In this document: one piece after another, positions 42,713 to 55,706 of the stretch | Numbering within the stretch: position 1 is the stretch's first letter | How the letters are laid out: each line of letters opens with the position of its first letter | NCBI GenBank assembly: GCA_002917075.1 | Contig: NTMA01000017.1 | Span: forward strand, 486,752-550,751 | From: Hawksworthiomyces lignivorus | Taxonomy: Eukaryota; Ascomycota; Sordariomycetes; Ophiostomatales; Ophiostomataceae | Reading direction: 5' to 3' | Length of the DNA: 64,000 bases | Translations under genes and position numbers: made by a program | The notes under the pieces: model-generated | Seen by the model: only the letters and a program-made list of their open reading frames with translations | Database searches by the model: none | Told to the model about the DNA's origin: nothing

Positions 42713-45700
42713 CTTGCCAGACTAAAGGACAAATGATGTTGGTTGTTGAATTTCAGTCTATTGCATGAGACTCGAAATAGAGAATGTCTCATGAAGTAAG
42801 AACCAGAGCCATTAGAAGAGAGGACTGATGGCAGACAAATATATTGAAATAAGATGCTGGTGAGCAGTTTGCCACTGTGGACGCTGTCTGCTGTATTATC
42901 GCCAACTAGTTCAAAAGGGAGAAGGTGGGAAGATAAACCCTCGTCTCTCCACGAGATCAACGAAAAGATACACGAGACCGTACTGTAAATGGAACCGAGT
43001 GCAGACGATTTGCGGACAGGAATAAAAAAAGAATGGCGGATGATGCACTCCTCCGTCCGTGAGTCGGCACAGACGAAAATGGATGATGATGGACAGGTCG
43101 AGGTAGTGTAGCGACTAAGACGGCTGGGCAACCAACAAAATACTTTATTTGGAAAGCAACATGAATTGTCCAACAAGCATACCACAGCTCAGCCGATAGA
43201 ACATAGCACAAAACTCACTCGCAGCTTTGTTGAGGTAAACTTTGTCGGGCGTGTTGCTGATGCAGTATCTGTTGCACTTGGGCTGAAAAAACGATAATAT
43301 GCTTTTTTTTTCTCATATAACATTAGCTTCTAATGTGATATCGATGGTGTGAACAAAAAAGAAGGAAAAAAGAGGCAAATAAGAAGAGCAGCGAGAAGCC
43401 AGACCGAAAAGAGAAACAAGGCTGACCTTGGCAGCCATTCAGCTTATAGCACACCAGCATATCGTGTGCCAGACGATGGGCGAACTACGACCGGCGACTG
43501 GCTCACAGACGAGAGCTATCGCAGAAAAAGCCTATTACGACAGGGAGGGGCAAGGCGGTGATGTGACGCTGACGGCTCGCAGTGGTGGTTGGGAGTAAGG
43601 CGCTGAGAGACATGAGTGCCTGGGAGACTAAGAGGGACTGAGCGAAAGAGCTGACGATCTCTGGCTGTCTTGCATGTAAGTCCTTCCCCTTTGCACACCC
43701 AACCACCAAAAATCATGTCGGGAGTAGCACCGGGATGTTTACCGCACCGAAGACGAAAAAGAAGCCCATCCTTCCTTCGGACAATAGATAGAAGCAACCC
43801 GATGACTGACGCGGACTAGCACACGAAAAAGAAAAGAAAAAAAATAGCATATCAGGAAGGCCCTCGCGGTGACACAGCCTGCTGCGGCCAATTGCGGCTA
43901 TGATCCATACCTGGTCCTGTTAGACAAGCCAATGGCACAGCGTTTCTTCTCTAGCTATCCTCCCTTATGCACCCCGAAAACTCATGTAGACAGAGAGCCA
44001 ATGAACGATGCAGCGAGGACCTTTTCGGGGATCTGAATCTCGCTTCTTGCGGCGTGCTCCCGCATCTGGTGTTCCAGCTTGCGATGAACCGCATCATAAC
44101 ACAGAAAAGGAACTGTACTATTTCAGTGTTCTACTAGCTCTATGTAATCAAGCTCAAAAGCCAGTTTCTCTCCGACAGAACCGGGTCAGCATATGCTTTA
44201 GTGCGAGCGTACAAAAGCATCTCACCACCTCCTAGCTGTTCTTGTACCAGCTTCATGACAAAACTAAGAAAAGAATGTGGCTGATGGCGTTCAAAAGGGA
44301 TCGTCGCCAGGGGAGGGTCGAATCCTCGTGGGTGGCAGGCTGAAAGAAGAACTTTATCATCAAAAAAAGGAAAAGACAGTGAGGGCTGTGAACCAGAAGG
44401 AAGGCGGAAAAAAGCCTCGGCGGCAAAGTGAAGAACCCCAGGTCGCCCATGGTTCCTAGAAGGATGGTTAAAGCTTTATTCAACAGGGGACCCCAAAGGT
44501 GGTTGCTGTTAGCGGCCTGAGTGTTTTCCTCAGCAACAGAAGCTCTGTCCAATCACGTCAGCAGGAAGGATCGGTAGGCTGCCCGGTCGTGCTGCAGGGA
44601 GAAATGGGAGGGACAGGGCACGGAGCAACCCTGGATTAGCTGTGCATGCTGCGACATTTCGTAAACAGTATCTTCCTGGACCTATTCTCGGCAACTCGAG
44701 ATGCTGCTGCAAGATGCTGTGGTCTGAGACACTGCGCTACTGTGCCTCCCAACCTTTTTTGCGTTACCTGGTTGTATTAGCCCATAATCAGTAGGTCAGA
44801 GGAGGACAATGCGCGCAGCTTGCGGGCGCACGAAATACATGCGTACGTGTAGAGAGCGGATAATGTAAGAAACTTCCAAATCATTCTCTGGCCCGGTTAC
44901 ACTGTGTCCCGCACTGCTGTGGCAAGCTCTTTTTTTAGATGCGAGCGCCCTGTGTTCTGTGCGGACCTCACCCGTGAGGACAAGGGTATTACAGATTGCG
45001 TAATTGTCAATGATGCTTGCCTAGGAGAAATGCTGAATGGGAAGAGAGCGAGCACATGATGAGGATAATCTCGAGCTTCGGAAACTAGCACTTCTAGCAA
45101 TTTTATCCAGTTGCGGTTTGATGACTGGCATGCCACGGTTTGGCCTCATCTGTCAGATTTCCCATGGTCGCCAAAACCGATGTCTCATACGTCAAACGTA
45201 TGGGAGAAGAAAAACGGTAATGGCTGGTGATGGGTGTGAAGGAGAATGCCGAAATTGAGACTGATTATATTAGTGGAAGGAAAAAGAAAAACAAGGCCAC
45301 AAGAAAACGATAAACAATTGGCCGAGAAATGGATCTACAGGTGGCCTTTCTGTCTAAGACATTGCGTTTTCTCCACCGCCGGCATCTGTAGAGTACGAAA
45401 TGGATAGACAAATTGAAGAGCGGAAGCGCTGGCTTTCGGGTGTACTTTTTGATTAGAGAATTGCGACTGTGCGCATCGTCTCCGAAAGAAGAAGGCCGAT
45501 ACTGGTGACAGCCATAGTTTGCTTCTAACTTTCCGAGTTGAGGGAAGCAATTGAAAGAACGGCCGAAACAGAAATCGAATTTAAAAAAAAAAAAATCAGA
45601 ACTGGAATCTTCGTTTCTATCTCTGTCCAAGATGTACGTGTACGAGGTGATAAGTGAGACCGTGCCTCTTTTGACAGCTGCCGATCTCCCTGCCCCTCTT

Positions 45701-46279
45701 GTTTTCTTTATCTCCCTCTCAGAACGGGCGATCTGGTTGCTGTGCACTGACTTTAGCTCTGGACAATATTGAGAAAATGGGAACAACGTATGAAGATCCT
45801 ACCTTCTAGAGGAAACTTAATTGACAGACTGATTTCCCCAGCCACCCATGTGTACGTGATCTACCATGTTTTTTTTTATGAATTGACAATCTTATAAGAG
45901 GTAACCACCGTCGACCGCGTTATGTGATTTGCATGTGCTTGCGGGATAAACGGCAGCGAGACGATGCTCTGAGACTGGTGGTGTCCTAATAAATGTTTTT
46001 TTTTGTAAAATAGAAGAGAACGGTTTCGCCAGCGTGTCAACCGCAGTAAGGCATGGGAGCTTTGAGTTTACATGCTCATATGAGAGATCGTTTTTATTTG
46101 TTTCGAAGGTATTCCACCTTTATGATGTAACGATTTGGCCAACGTATCCAATAGATGATGACATGACAAAGAAAAAAAAAAAAAAAAAAAAAAACTACTG
46201 TACAGCATACCAAAAAATTTCCAAAAAAAAGAACTACACGAGTGAATAGAAATCAAATGTGAGATCTGGTAAAATATGA
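42713..46279. other. intergenic DNA upstream of the DHA2-like transporter
   Basis: About 3.6 kb between tandem minus-strand genes, with no supportable gene. It includes a 23-A run (46,172-46,194). The best open frame (45,265-45,786 -, 173 codons) shows no domain. A tRNA-like T-arm near 44,318 was examined and rejected. Confidence 0.6.
46172..46194. repeat. poly-A run of 23
   Basis: Homopolymer just beyond the 3' end of the SLM1-like gene. Confidence 0.85.
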
Positions 46280-49200
46280 CTACTTTGACTCCAACATCGT
46301 AGGCGGGTACTGTCCAGGGATATGGAGGTTGGAAATGGTTACTGCCTCGCTCTCTTTACGAGGAAGCTCTGCCGGCCGTCCGGCCATATCCTTATTGTTG
46401 TTGACAACACCATCGCCGCGGCCCAGCACGCGGTTGGTCTTCTCAACGACTGGTGGAATTGCATAGGGCACGTCTGTAACATCACCAGTGGGTTGCAGCG
46501 GTTCCAGCTGGTCATGACCGCTGCCGGCATCGGCGTAGCCACTATCGCCATTGCTCATAGAGGCATTGCCGTTGGATACTATGCTCGAGCCGCCAGCTAC
46601 ATCTTTGGCTTGACTGACGGCAGTACCGCTGCTGTCTTTGGCCGCAACGGCGGCAAACATTGGTATCACAGTAGGGTTGTTGATAGATGTCTGCTGCGGA
46701 AGGCTAGTCAGGCGTGTATAGCTGTTATACTGTTCAGCTTGGTAGGCTGCGTCAGGTTGATAATAATGTTGGGCAGAAGTGTCTTTCTCTTGGTTGACAG
46801 CGTATGCCTGAAACGGCTGCTGTGTCGGTTGCAGCGGTGCCTGGGGCTGCTGAGCTTGGATCGGTGGCTGGTAGAGAGGCAGTTGGTGTAGAGGCTCCGG
46901 CGGTTGTTGAGCCTGCGGCTGCAGATGCGACAGCTGAGCGTAATCATAGCTATCTCTAGCCTGGGTTTGGTGGCTGCCTGGCAGGGCGGCGGCAGCAGCA
47001 ATGACTCCATATTCGGAACTGTTGCCAGAGGCATGGCCCGAACCAGAACCAGCGGCACTTGTTGGTGACAAGGGAATTCCAGAGGCCTGCACTTCCAAGC
47101 CGCGCTGAGCATTCACTTGCAGATCGGAAGGGAACCGGCCTCCTTGCGACAGCCGGCGACTGAGATTGGCCGTGGACGACGCTTGCGACTGTTGTGACTG
47201 GTACGGAAGGTATACTTGTTGACCTTGACGGCCAGCAGCATTCGACCCGGCATCAGACTGCGCTACCTCGTGCTCTACTCCCCCTACACCCCCAGTGCTT
47301 CGAGGCACTGTGGGGCCTGCTTCCTCTGTTCTTGCAGCTGCAGCTCCCCCCACCGCTGACTTAGACTGGCGCGCGGCAAACGGCTCATCGTCGTCTTCGT
47401 TGACGACGCCATCACTGCTGTAGGTGTACTGTGATGCGCGACTGACGCTTCTGCTGTGCTGGTGCCCGCGCGCAAAATCTTCACGTTCCTGGGGCGATTT
47501 TTCTGTGAGTGTGTGAATGTCTTCATACCAGGCCATCATCGTGTCGTAGCTCTCCGCTCGGAAGACCCAGGTGTGGCCGCGATGCAGCCCCCCGGTCTGG
47601 CGTCCTTTAAGCACGAACTTGCTCGACGAGGCTGACTCGGCAGAGTGGGAGCCAAGTTTTTGTTCTGGGAGGTAGAGCGACATGACCGGCGCCTGCATCT
47701 TGTCCGCCGACTTGAACTCGTGCAAGTGCGTTGGAGAGAGGACATACCTAGAAGTAGGTGGTTAGCAGATGTTGCATGCTAGGCCAGAGCCGACAGTGGA
47801 ACAAGCAGAAAAAAAAAATACTTGAAGATACGGGAACACATACCATCCTGCGGTATAACTCTTGAGATACTTGCTCTTGCGCTCGAGGAGACCAGCACGG
47901 ATCTCTTGACAGGTGTAGTGGTCCTGACCCGGGTAATGGATGAACTCAAGCGAGCGAAGGGGAATGTCAGAGCCAGCGAACTGGTCGCTGTTGCGGATGA
48001 AGGACCCCCACTCTTGGTCCTTAGGCATGGCAATGGGTCCTGACCGCAGCTCCTCTACCGTTGACCAGGCGAGGCCAGCCTCGCGCTTTAGGATACTAGC
48101 ATATGCGTTGTATGACTTTTGGATCTCGCCCACGACGATGGACTCAAGCTCGCGGCCAGACTTCTCTAGATTTAGGTATGCCTGGTGAAGATAGTTCTCT
48201 TCCTGCAACTGGCGCTCCAGCTGTCGGTCGGCGGCGAGGCGCAAGAGATACGGATCTTGTCGGCCAGTTGTCAGCGAAGAGTCCAGCTCGGTTTGCCCAA
48301 GCACCTCCTGGAGATGCTTGACTGCCTTTTTGGTGGCGTCCATCTCCCGGTCGACGCTGTTTCGGAAATCGCCTGAGATATTCTTAATTTCCTTGATCTT
48401 CTGGTTCAGGTCACTGCGCAGGCCCGTCAATGCCAGGATGACATCTTCTTCGATCTCGCGAGCCTTCGTGGCCTCCATGACAGCCTGTTTGTGGAAGTTG
48501 CGCAAGACCTGGGCCGCGTCGTCAAGACCGCCGCTGACAATAAAGCCGGGAGGCAGTGTGAAGCCATTCAGAGTCGACGACAGCCGCTGTGCTGCCTTGG
48601 CGCGCTGCTCGTAGTGGTTCTGAATTTCGCGGTGGTAGGCGATGAGGTCTTTGAGGATTTTCCTCCATGCTGGAGAGCAGTCAGCGCATAGTCTAGCTTT
48701 TTTAACTCCCCAAACAGAAAGAGAGAGACTGCATACCTTGAAAACGATTGGCAAGCACGTCTGTAGGGCTGCCTTTCGTGGGCACGGGACAGAAGAATGC
48801 GCTGTGGGACTCATCCGAGTCGCTGCGACTCTGCAATGCCAAGCTGCGTACGCTTCCTGCCCTCATGCTCCTGCGGCTGCTGCTGCGGTGTAGGCTATTG
48901 CCGCGCCGAAGCGAGGCCTTCTTTTTGAGCGTATTGGACCGGCCCACCTGAATGCTAGCGTTGTCGCCGGCGACACTCCTCTCGTCGTGGTCCAAGACTG
49001 AGCTCCCCCGCTGGCTTGCATCCCAATTTTCGGCAAAGCGGCTGGCGCCAGCGCCGACACTAGATCCGGCAACGCCCATGCCACCGCCAGGCAGGCTGGA
49101 GGGGCCGGCAGCGTACGCGCTGTGGCTGTAACTGTTCATGCTGTTGTCGTTGTCGCCGTCGATGTTGTTCGTCGCGCCAACGTCAGCAGCGCCGACGGCA

Positions 49201-49589
49201 TGAGTCGATATAGAGGGGGCGGTCGCTGGTGAGGCGCCGGCCGTTGCGACGGTGGAGGAGGGAATATGCGCGTTAGCAATAGTGTTGAGTTTCGTCTGGT
49301 CGTCTTTGTTGTCGTCGTCGAGAGCCTGCTGGGTTGAAGGCATAAAGTTTTGGCTGTCGGTGTAGGGCGAGCGGACAGGACCAGTTTGGAGATGATGCGG
49401 TATTGGATAGGAATGCGACTGGGGTGGTGTTTGTAGCGGCTGCAGGTATTGTTGGTTGAAGTAGCCGCTACCATTCAGATGGCTGCTGCCAGCAATGCCG
49501 CCTGCGGGTCTAGTGCCAGCACTGCCCACAACAGGGTCGTGCAGGCCTTGCGTGGCAGTCGTCATCACTGGCGACTGGACGGACGCCAT
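46280..49589 (-). CDS. Slm1/Slm2-type BAR and PH-domain protein
   Basis: A PI(4,5)P2-binding plasma-membrane (eisosome) protein that in yeast recruits TORC2 targets and regulates actin and sphingolipid synthesis. My model has three exons: 49589-48737, 48669-47844 and 47747-46280, giving 1,048 residues with consistent phase. Residues 1-284 are Ser/Asn/Gly-rich and disordered. A BAR-like helical region follows at about 285-510 (AWRKILKDLIAYHREIQNHY, VDREMDATKKAVKHLQEV). The PH domain runs from about 541 to 645: KYLKSYTAGWYVLSPTHLHEF crosses the second intron and the domain ends at HTWVFRAESYDTMMAWYEDI. The C-terminal 400 residues are Gln/Pro-rich, ending in a short segment (TISNLHIPGQYP) that may be conserved. 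It is longer than yeast Slm1 (about 690 residues) because of the disordered arms. I do not see a clear PxIxIT calcineurin site. Confidence 0.93.
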
Positions 49590-52500
49590 TGTTTGTGGCG
49601 CTCTTCAGGTCAAAATTGCAATATGTGATCAATGTCCGCAGGCAGCAAAATAAAAAAAACAATCTATCCTGGCGGAAAGTAAAATTAGAAGGAAGAAAAG
49701 TCCACAACTGGCTCGACCTTGGTGTGAATTTGAGGAAATGAGGAGAAAGGCCGCAGTGGAAGCTGAATAAGGATCACTTTCGGGCTGGCTCGTCAGGTTT
49801 CTTTTTCTCGAGTCCCAAAGGATTTCTTTATGTTAGAATGTGTAAGTCCGGACGTAGCTATAGCCAGAAAATGCAAACAGTAAATCAAATCGCTCAAATT
49901 TCCAGGCTTCTTTGTTTGTTTTACACGGAACAAGAGAGGCACGGCAAAAGTAATATAGAGCAGCTTTTTGCGCTGTTAAGAGCCGTTCTGTGGGGGGATG
50001 ATGTTGGCTCGGACGGGAGGCACTGAGGTGAGATAATCACAAGCAGGTGGTATGTATGTGTGGTATGTGTGGCGCCGGAGGCAATCGAAGAAGAGAAGAG
50101 GAGAAGCTGCAGGGGGAAGCGAAGCGAAATGAAGCAGTGGCTGCAGACGATGATGATGATGTCAAAGTTCTAAAGCACACAAGAAGCTGGCGATATAATG
50201 CTGGCACGAAGGAGGTGGAACCAAGAGGACGTGGGATCTTCGGTGACAAACGATGCAGGAAATAAGGCGATATGATGCTTCGCTCTTGACGATCGCAACT
50301 GCTTCTTTTGGTGGTGCAGTTGTCTTGGGCTTATAATTAATTTAATGGGGACTACGGAGTACGAGGGAAAGAGCAGCCCACCTTGCTGGAACCGGGAAAA
50401 GCAAGAGGGCCATCCTCAATTCCGCAAGGGATCGACGATTTCAGTCCTTTTACCATGTGCTCACGCTCTAGCTCTGTATTCGTACTTTGTTAGGGTCTTT
50501 TTCTTGTCCGGTTATCTGGCAAATCCTCTTTTCCTTTTCTTCCTTCCATCCTTCTCGCTGCGTCTAGCACTTGCTTTGCGAAAAAAAGCTGGAGCGACTT
50601 TGTGGTCTGATTAAGCCGGTTGGCCACTTCGAAGTACGAGTACACAAATAAGTATAAGAATCGCATGGCAGCTACGGGGTGACCGCGGCGCTGTGTGATA
50701 AAGGTCTCCACCACAAAGAGGAAGAGCTGGCAGCCGGTGACGTCGCCCTCTTCGCCTTTAACCTGGCTATGCTAGTGTCTATTAGACTGTCGCTCACGCA
50801 AGAATGCAGCAAGCTTTTCTCTTCCTAGGTCCGTGATTTTTTACCAGTGCAGATCCGGGGAAAAGGGCAGAAAGACAGCGGAAGCAAGGTGCAGGAAACA
50901 TCTTCAATGGGAAAGACCCTTATTATTTTTGTTTCTTTTTTTTTTTTTTTTTTTTAATTTCTAATTTTTTTTTGTTCCTTGTTGGACGACAGCAGGAATG
51001 AGTGTCGCATACCAGTCAGTCGCCCTCTTTCCTTCCCCTTTCGTCCTGTGTCTCTTGCTTTTTTCCTTTCTATGGAGTAGTGCCCAGCTACTTGTCATGA
51101 CTAAACCGGAGCTAGTCCCTAAAGAGCCCACATCACCACCCACTAAGAATCGCTGATGACGTCTTGTTCCTCCCTTGGTCGCCGCTTTCCCCTCTTCCTG
51201 TTTCCTTTTGGTCGAGACCGTTGCCGCGAACATTCGCCCACACTGCTTTCCTCCCTGAACCCCCCCACTTTCGTCCAAAGACCGGGAAACGCCAAAAGTA
51301 TCCCTGAAGGGAGATGCAGCGTCATATCTGGGGTTGCGGTCCTCTTAAAATGCCATTTTCCAGGCCGCGAACGTATTAGTGCTCATTCTACTGCGCTGTT
51401 TGCATGGCGAGGTAGCCTTTCATCTGCTCCCAATGCGTGGCCGCAGATTCTCATACTATCGTCGTTGGGCAATGGCGACGGCGCGTGATAGCTGGTCTGG
51501 CAGCGCTGAAGAGAGAATGAGCTGCACTGCTGCCCCGTTTCGAGGGTGACAATTGAACGTACACATACAACCCGTAACATGGAATCCTGCTGCTTAGCTC
51601 TGCAATTCTTCAAGCATATCTTTCCCGCGATTGTCTCTCTAGCAGTTTTCTGCCTCGGCATGCTTTTTATGACCTCATTGTGTGTGTGCTGGGTGAGTCG
51701 CGTCAATTACAGGGAAGCATGGACTGCATGGATGGGCGTAGCTGGAGGGGGCGGATCTAAAATGAGCAAGATCTACTTCCGTTTCCTTGGGCGTGGCGAT
51801 GTGCAGACGAATCCAAGCCGAGCCGAGACGGGAGAGCCGACCCTATAAAGAACCACAAGCTACTATCTGGGAGACTGACAGCCCCAGATTGACGTGCTCT
51901 CTCTATGTTCATGCATATGTGCCTAAGGAGCTTGATCAGAAACATAGGTAGCCGAGCTACAATCGGTGTATTCTTCGATAATATGTAGTGCTAAGAGGAC
52001 AGGAATATCGTAGACAAGTCGCAGAGCGATGGCATGGACGAGACCAAGTAGCGTGCACATAACAGCAGCAGCAACAACATAAGAGAACGAACAGAAATTA
52101 GACACGTAAAACACACTGTTATTCAAACCCTGCCTTTTTCTCGCCTAGAGATTTGCCCAAGCCAGCCAACTGAGGCATGAAACCTTGCCTTCCCCTGTCA
52201 AGTCCGCGGTCTAGCCCGATCATAACAATGCTGTCTTCCGCTGAAGAACATGATGGATAAAATTATCCCTAAGCGTCCCCCAAAAAACGCCCTCCAGATT
52301 GGTTGGTCACCGCCGACCATCGAAACAGATATCTAACAAAAAGAATGCAGCGAACAATAGAAAACACCCTAGGAAAGAGAGGTGAATGCATACAATGCAG
52401 AACTATGTAGTATATCGTTATGCCATTATAAAATAAAAAAACCTGATAAACACCTGGACTGAAGCGTTTTGAGGTGGTCTGATAACCTTGCCAAAACCAA

Positions 52501-52682
52501 ACCCGAGACAAAAAGAGAAAAAAAAAAGATTTAAAATGCTCTATGGTCTTTTCAAGGACCAGCTGCGGCACATCGTGTCTTAAAGCTCCAAGATTGTTGA
52601 TGTTGTGATTTTCGGGCAGCATTTGAGCTGCATATAAAAAATAACAGGCCAAGAATGGTCGTGAGGGGAAAGATATGTGCGT
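49590..52682. other. intergenic DNA upstream of the SLM1-like gene
   Basis: About 3.1 kb between tandem minus-strand genes with no supportable gene. It contains two words of the recurrent GTAC family (50,353-50,365 and 50,634-50,643) and a 20-T run (50,936-50,955). The part nearest 49,590 should hold the SLM1 promoter; I see no clear TATA box. Confidence 0.6.
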
Positions 52683-53856
52683 CTAGACATCAATGGCCAT
52701 GCCGGCTGAGAAGGGTGGGTTTGTGCCGGGGAGGCTCAGTCCGTTTGCTTTGGACGATGCCTTCTCATGTTCCGCCTTTTCGCGCTGGCGTTGCTCCTTT
52801 TCCTGTTTGGTGGCCCGAGGCTTGCGCGCAGTAGCGCCGCCACGCGAGCCAGCACCGCCGCTTGCGCGGGCCGTAGAAGCCCGAGAGGCGCCGGACCGAG
52901 CAGCTCCGCCGCGGCCGCCACGCGCGCCTCGCCCGCGTTTGGCTGGAGGCGTCGTTCTACATATTGAATTAGCAACAGGCACTTGGATTAAGATGGTCCT
53001 CAACAACAGGAGACAAAATTCATACCCTTCAGCTGGTTTCTCTTCCTCAGGGACCAGAGGGCCGGAGTACACAAAAAAGCCGTCGCGACTCGCCGCTGCC
53101 TGCTCTTCCCATAGTAATTCGGAATCATCGACAAAGTCATCGTCCTTGTCGTACTCGTCTTCCTTGAAGATGCGCTTTTTACGCGCAGGCTTCGCTGGAG
53201 CATCGTCTGGTCCGCTGGCATTGACACCATTTACGCCGTTTTCGCCAGGGCCGGCGTTTTCATCGTTGCTTCCCTCGTCGCCGGACTGCAGGTCGTCCGT
53301 CATCTCGTCGCCCGACTCGCGACCGGATCCGTTTCTCTCCAAGGCAGCCGACGCCGCTGCAATGCGCAGCTTCCGATCGCGATGAGCTGCTAGTCGTGGA
53401 TGCAGAGCATCCCAGCCGTAGAGCTCTTCGGCCATCCGCATGAAGTTGACGTATTTGTTATTTTCGCCCTTGACCAGCGGTATGTGCAAAACGATCGAAG
53501 GAGACTCGTTCTGCTCGCCGGGCAAGACCTTGCCAAAGTCAAGAATAGATCGCTCGGGCTCCCCAGCACTAGGCATCGGAGAAGAGTCCAGCGCGGTCAG
53601 TGCTGGCGTTCCGTCATCTTTGGCACCAGATAGCTTCGGAGAGGATGTTGCGCTCGTAGCCGTCTTGTTCTGCTTGCCTCCGCGCTCCTGCTGGAGAATG
53701 GACGAAAACTTCTTAATCAGAGGTGCATTTGAGGCAGGCGGCGGGGCACTTGTCATTCCTGTGCCAGTCATAGCAACATCCCGGAATGAGGTCGTGACGG
53801 GGCCAGAAGATTTGGATGGTGCCGACGCTTCGGGTGATGTGGAAGACGACGTGTCT

Positions 53857-53897
<41 letters not shown>

Positions 53898-55304
53898 TTT
53901 AGCCGCCGCCGACTTTTGAGCAGCCGCTTTTGCGGTCGCAGCTTTGGTTGTTGTTGATTTCGCAGACGCAGGAACGGGTGGCGGGGGAGGCGGTCGGCTG
54001 CGGGACTTCGTCTCTCCGTTGGAGTCGTTCTTTGTCGCTGTCGCTTTTGCCCCCGATGACGCGGTGGACTTTGGATTTGATGACTTTGATGTGAGAGCCA
54101 GCGGCGGGATGGATGAAGACGAGGACTTGGCCATGGCTGCTGCTTTGGGTGAAATTGTGGCTGCCGTTTTGGTGGCGTCGGTATGAGGGCGGGAAGTCGA
54201 GGACGTAGCATTGCGGATCGCAGGCGAGGGAGACGGCGAGGGAGGGAGGGAAGTGTTGCTGTCGCGGTAACGGGGGAGCTGGGCATTCGAGGAAGCAGTG
54301 GCAAGGGCGGCACTCATTGGGGGGGGCGAGACTTGGTGCGAAACCACCGAGTTTGCGATTGGTGAACGTGTAACTGACAGAGGAGCAGGGTCGACCAGGC
54401 TGGCAATAGAGGGTGATGCGCTGGCGCGGTTCGTCATTTGTGTTGGAGCGCGCGGTGAGCCCAAGGGGCCGGTGCCGTACGGATCACGTGAAACCATAGT
54501 TTCGCGAACGGGGTCATAATTTGATCGAACAGGGTCGTAGCTCTGGCCCACGGAACGCGCGGGAGTTGTGGATGCGGGCACGGCAGGGGGAGGCCGCGGA
54601 GGGGAATCGTCGGCATTCAAGATGCTCTTCATCGAGCTCGGTAGCGACTCGCGCTTTGGGATTTTGTCCATCACTGTCAATGGAGGTTGCCTGGGATGCG
54701 GGTGTGTGGACGAGAGCCCTCCGGATGGGCCAGCGAAAGGCGAAGGGCGTGGATCTATGTCCATGCGCATGGACGTTAGCTCCACCTTTGGTTCGAACTG
54801 CATGTTTGCGGAAGTTGGCCGTGAGAGCCCAGACGTGAGAGAGTCTGCTGCCGGAGCCGAGGTAGGCTGGGTCCGTTTCTTGCGCTGGACTGGTGGTGCG
54901 TTGGGGTCTTTTGGTTTCCGTACTCTGCGCGGCTTCGCCGCTTCTACGCCGGATCCGGCGGCAGTTGTGGTGGAGAGAGACGCTGCTGTGCCGTCGCTGG
55001 CCTTTTTCACAACTGTGCCTGGTTTGCGACCAGGCTTCTTGCGCGGGACTCCATCTTTTGTGAGGCGAACACCGTCTAGAGAAAAGGGCTGCGTTGCAGA
55101 CTGTTGTGACTGCTGTTGCATTAAGCCAAAGGTGGGTGGATCGACAATAATCTCGTCAGTTCTGCGTCCTAAGCTGGTGCGTCTCTGATCAAGTCTTGAT
55201 GGCGAGCCCGGTTCGGATGGGGAGTCCGAGGGCAGAGAAGACAGCTCTGGCGAAGAGCTGTAGTTGTAATTCCCCATCTCAACATCTCGATCGCCGGTAG
55301 CCAT
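52683..55304 (-). CDS. Hpc2/ubinuclein-like subunit of the HIR histone chaperone complex
   Basis: A nuclear subunit of the HIR complex, which deposits H3-H4 independently of replication and represses histone genes. My model has two exons, 55304-53026 and 52956-52683, giving 850 residues. The start is the first ATG of the frame (MATGDRDVEMG). The diagnostic HUN (Hpc2-ubinuclein) domain lies at about 707-757: KKRIFKEDEYDKDDDFVDDS, LLWEEQ and GFFVYSGPLVPEEE. The long N-terminus is Ser/Pro-rich and disordered, with an AT-hook-like stretch (KKPGRKPG, near residue 85) and a poly-Ala run (about 470-483) from a GCA/CAG-type microsatellite. The C-terminus is Arg-Gly-rich (KRGRGARGGRGG) and Lys-rich. 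The 69-nt intron is an exact multiple of three and has no stop, so intron retention would also give an open product. The fungal family is poorly conserved outside HUN. Confidence 0.88.
53857..53897. repeat. trinucleotide (GCA)n repeat encoding poly-Ala in Hpc2
   Basis: About 13 consecutive GCA units on the plus strand, read as alanine codons on the minus strand. The near-pure repeat suggests recent slippage and likely length variation between strains. Confidence 0.85.
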
Positions 55305-55699
55305 GTTACTGCCCGACGGCCGAGGTGAAAAAAATGAAGGAGAGAGGAGGGAAAGAGAGGGAAAAGGGACGCGGAATCCGGCTGGGGAATTTGAGGTGAA
55401 TTTTTTGTCGGGGCGCTGGTGATTGTCGACGTAAACTAACAAGAGAAGTAACCGGCGAAATATTAGTAGCGCGCAGCGTTTTCGGTCGCTGAAGAATGGA
55501 TGCGTCGTTGCGGTTTCAGGTCGCTCATTAACAAATTGAACACATCGATACGATTTTAATGGAAAATCCTGCTCGAGACAAGGGTAATCAGGTCTGTGGC
55601 GTTAATTAAAACGAGTGGAAGAGTGTCCCAAATGGAATCGTGAATCAGTTCGACGCAAGTGCTTGCTTGACCTCGGATTTTGGTGATGCTTTCAGTGGA

Positions 55700-55706
55700 C
55701 CAATCA
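55700..55706. promoter_or_regulatory. CCAATCA element upstream of HPC2
   Basis: CCAATCA, the preferred site of the fungal CCAAT-binding (HAP) complex, lies about 400 bp before the HPC2 ATG. Position is plausible; function is not shown. Confidence 0.35.

Noticed and set aside
44300..44350. Possible tRNA T-arm (GGGTCGAATCC-like)
   Set aside because: The conserved TTC of the T loop is missing, and no acceptor stem or D arm can be paired around it.
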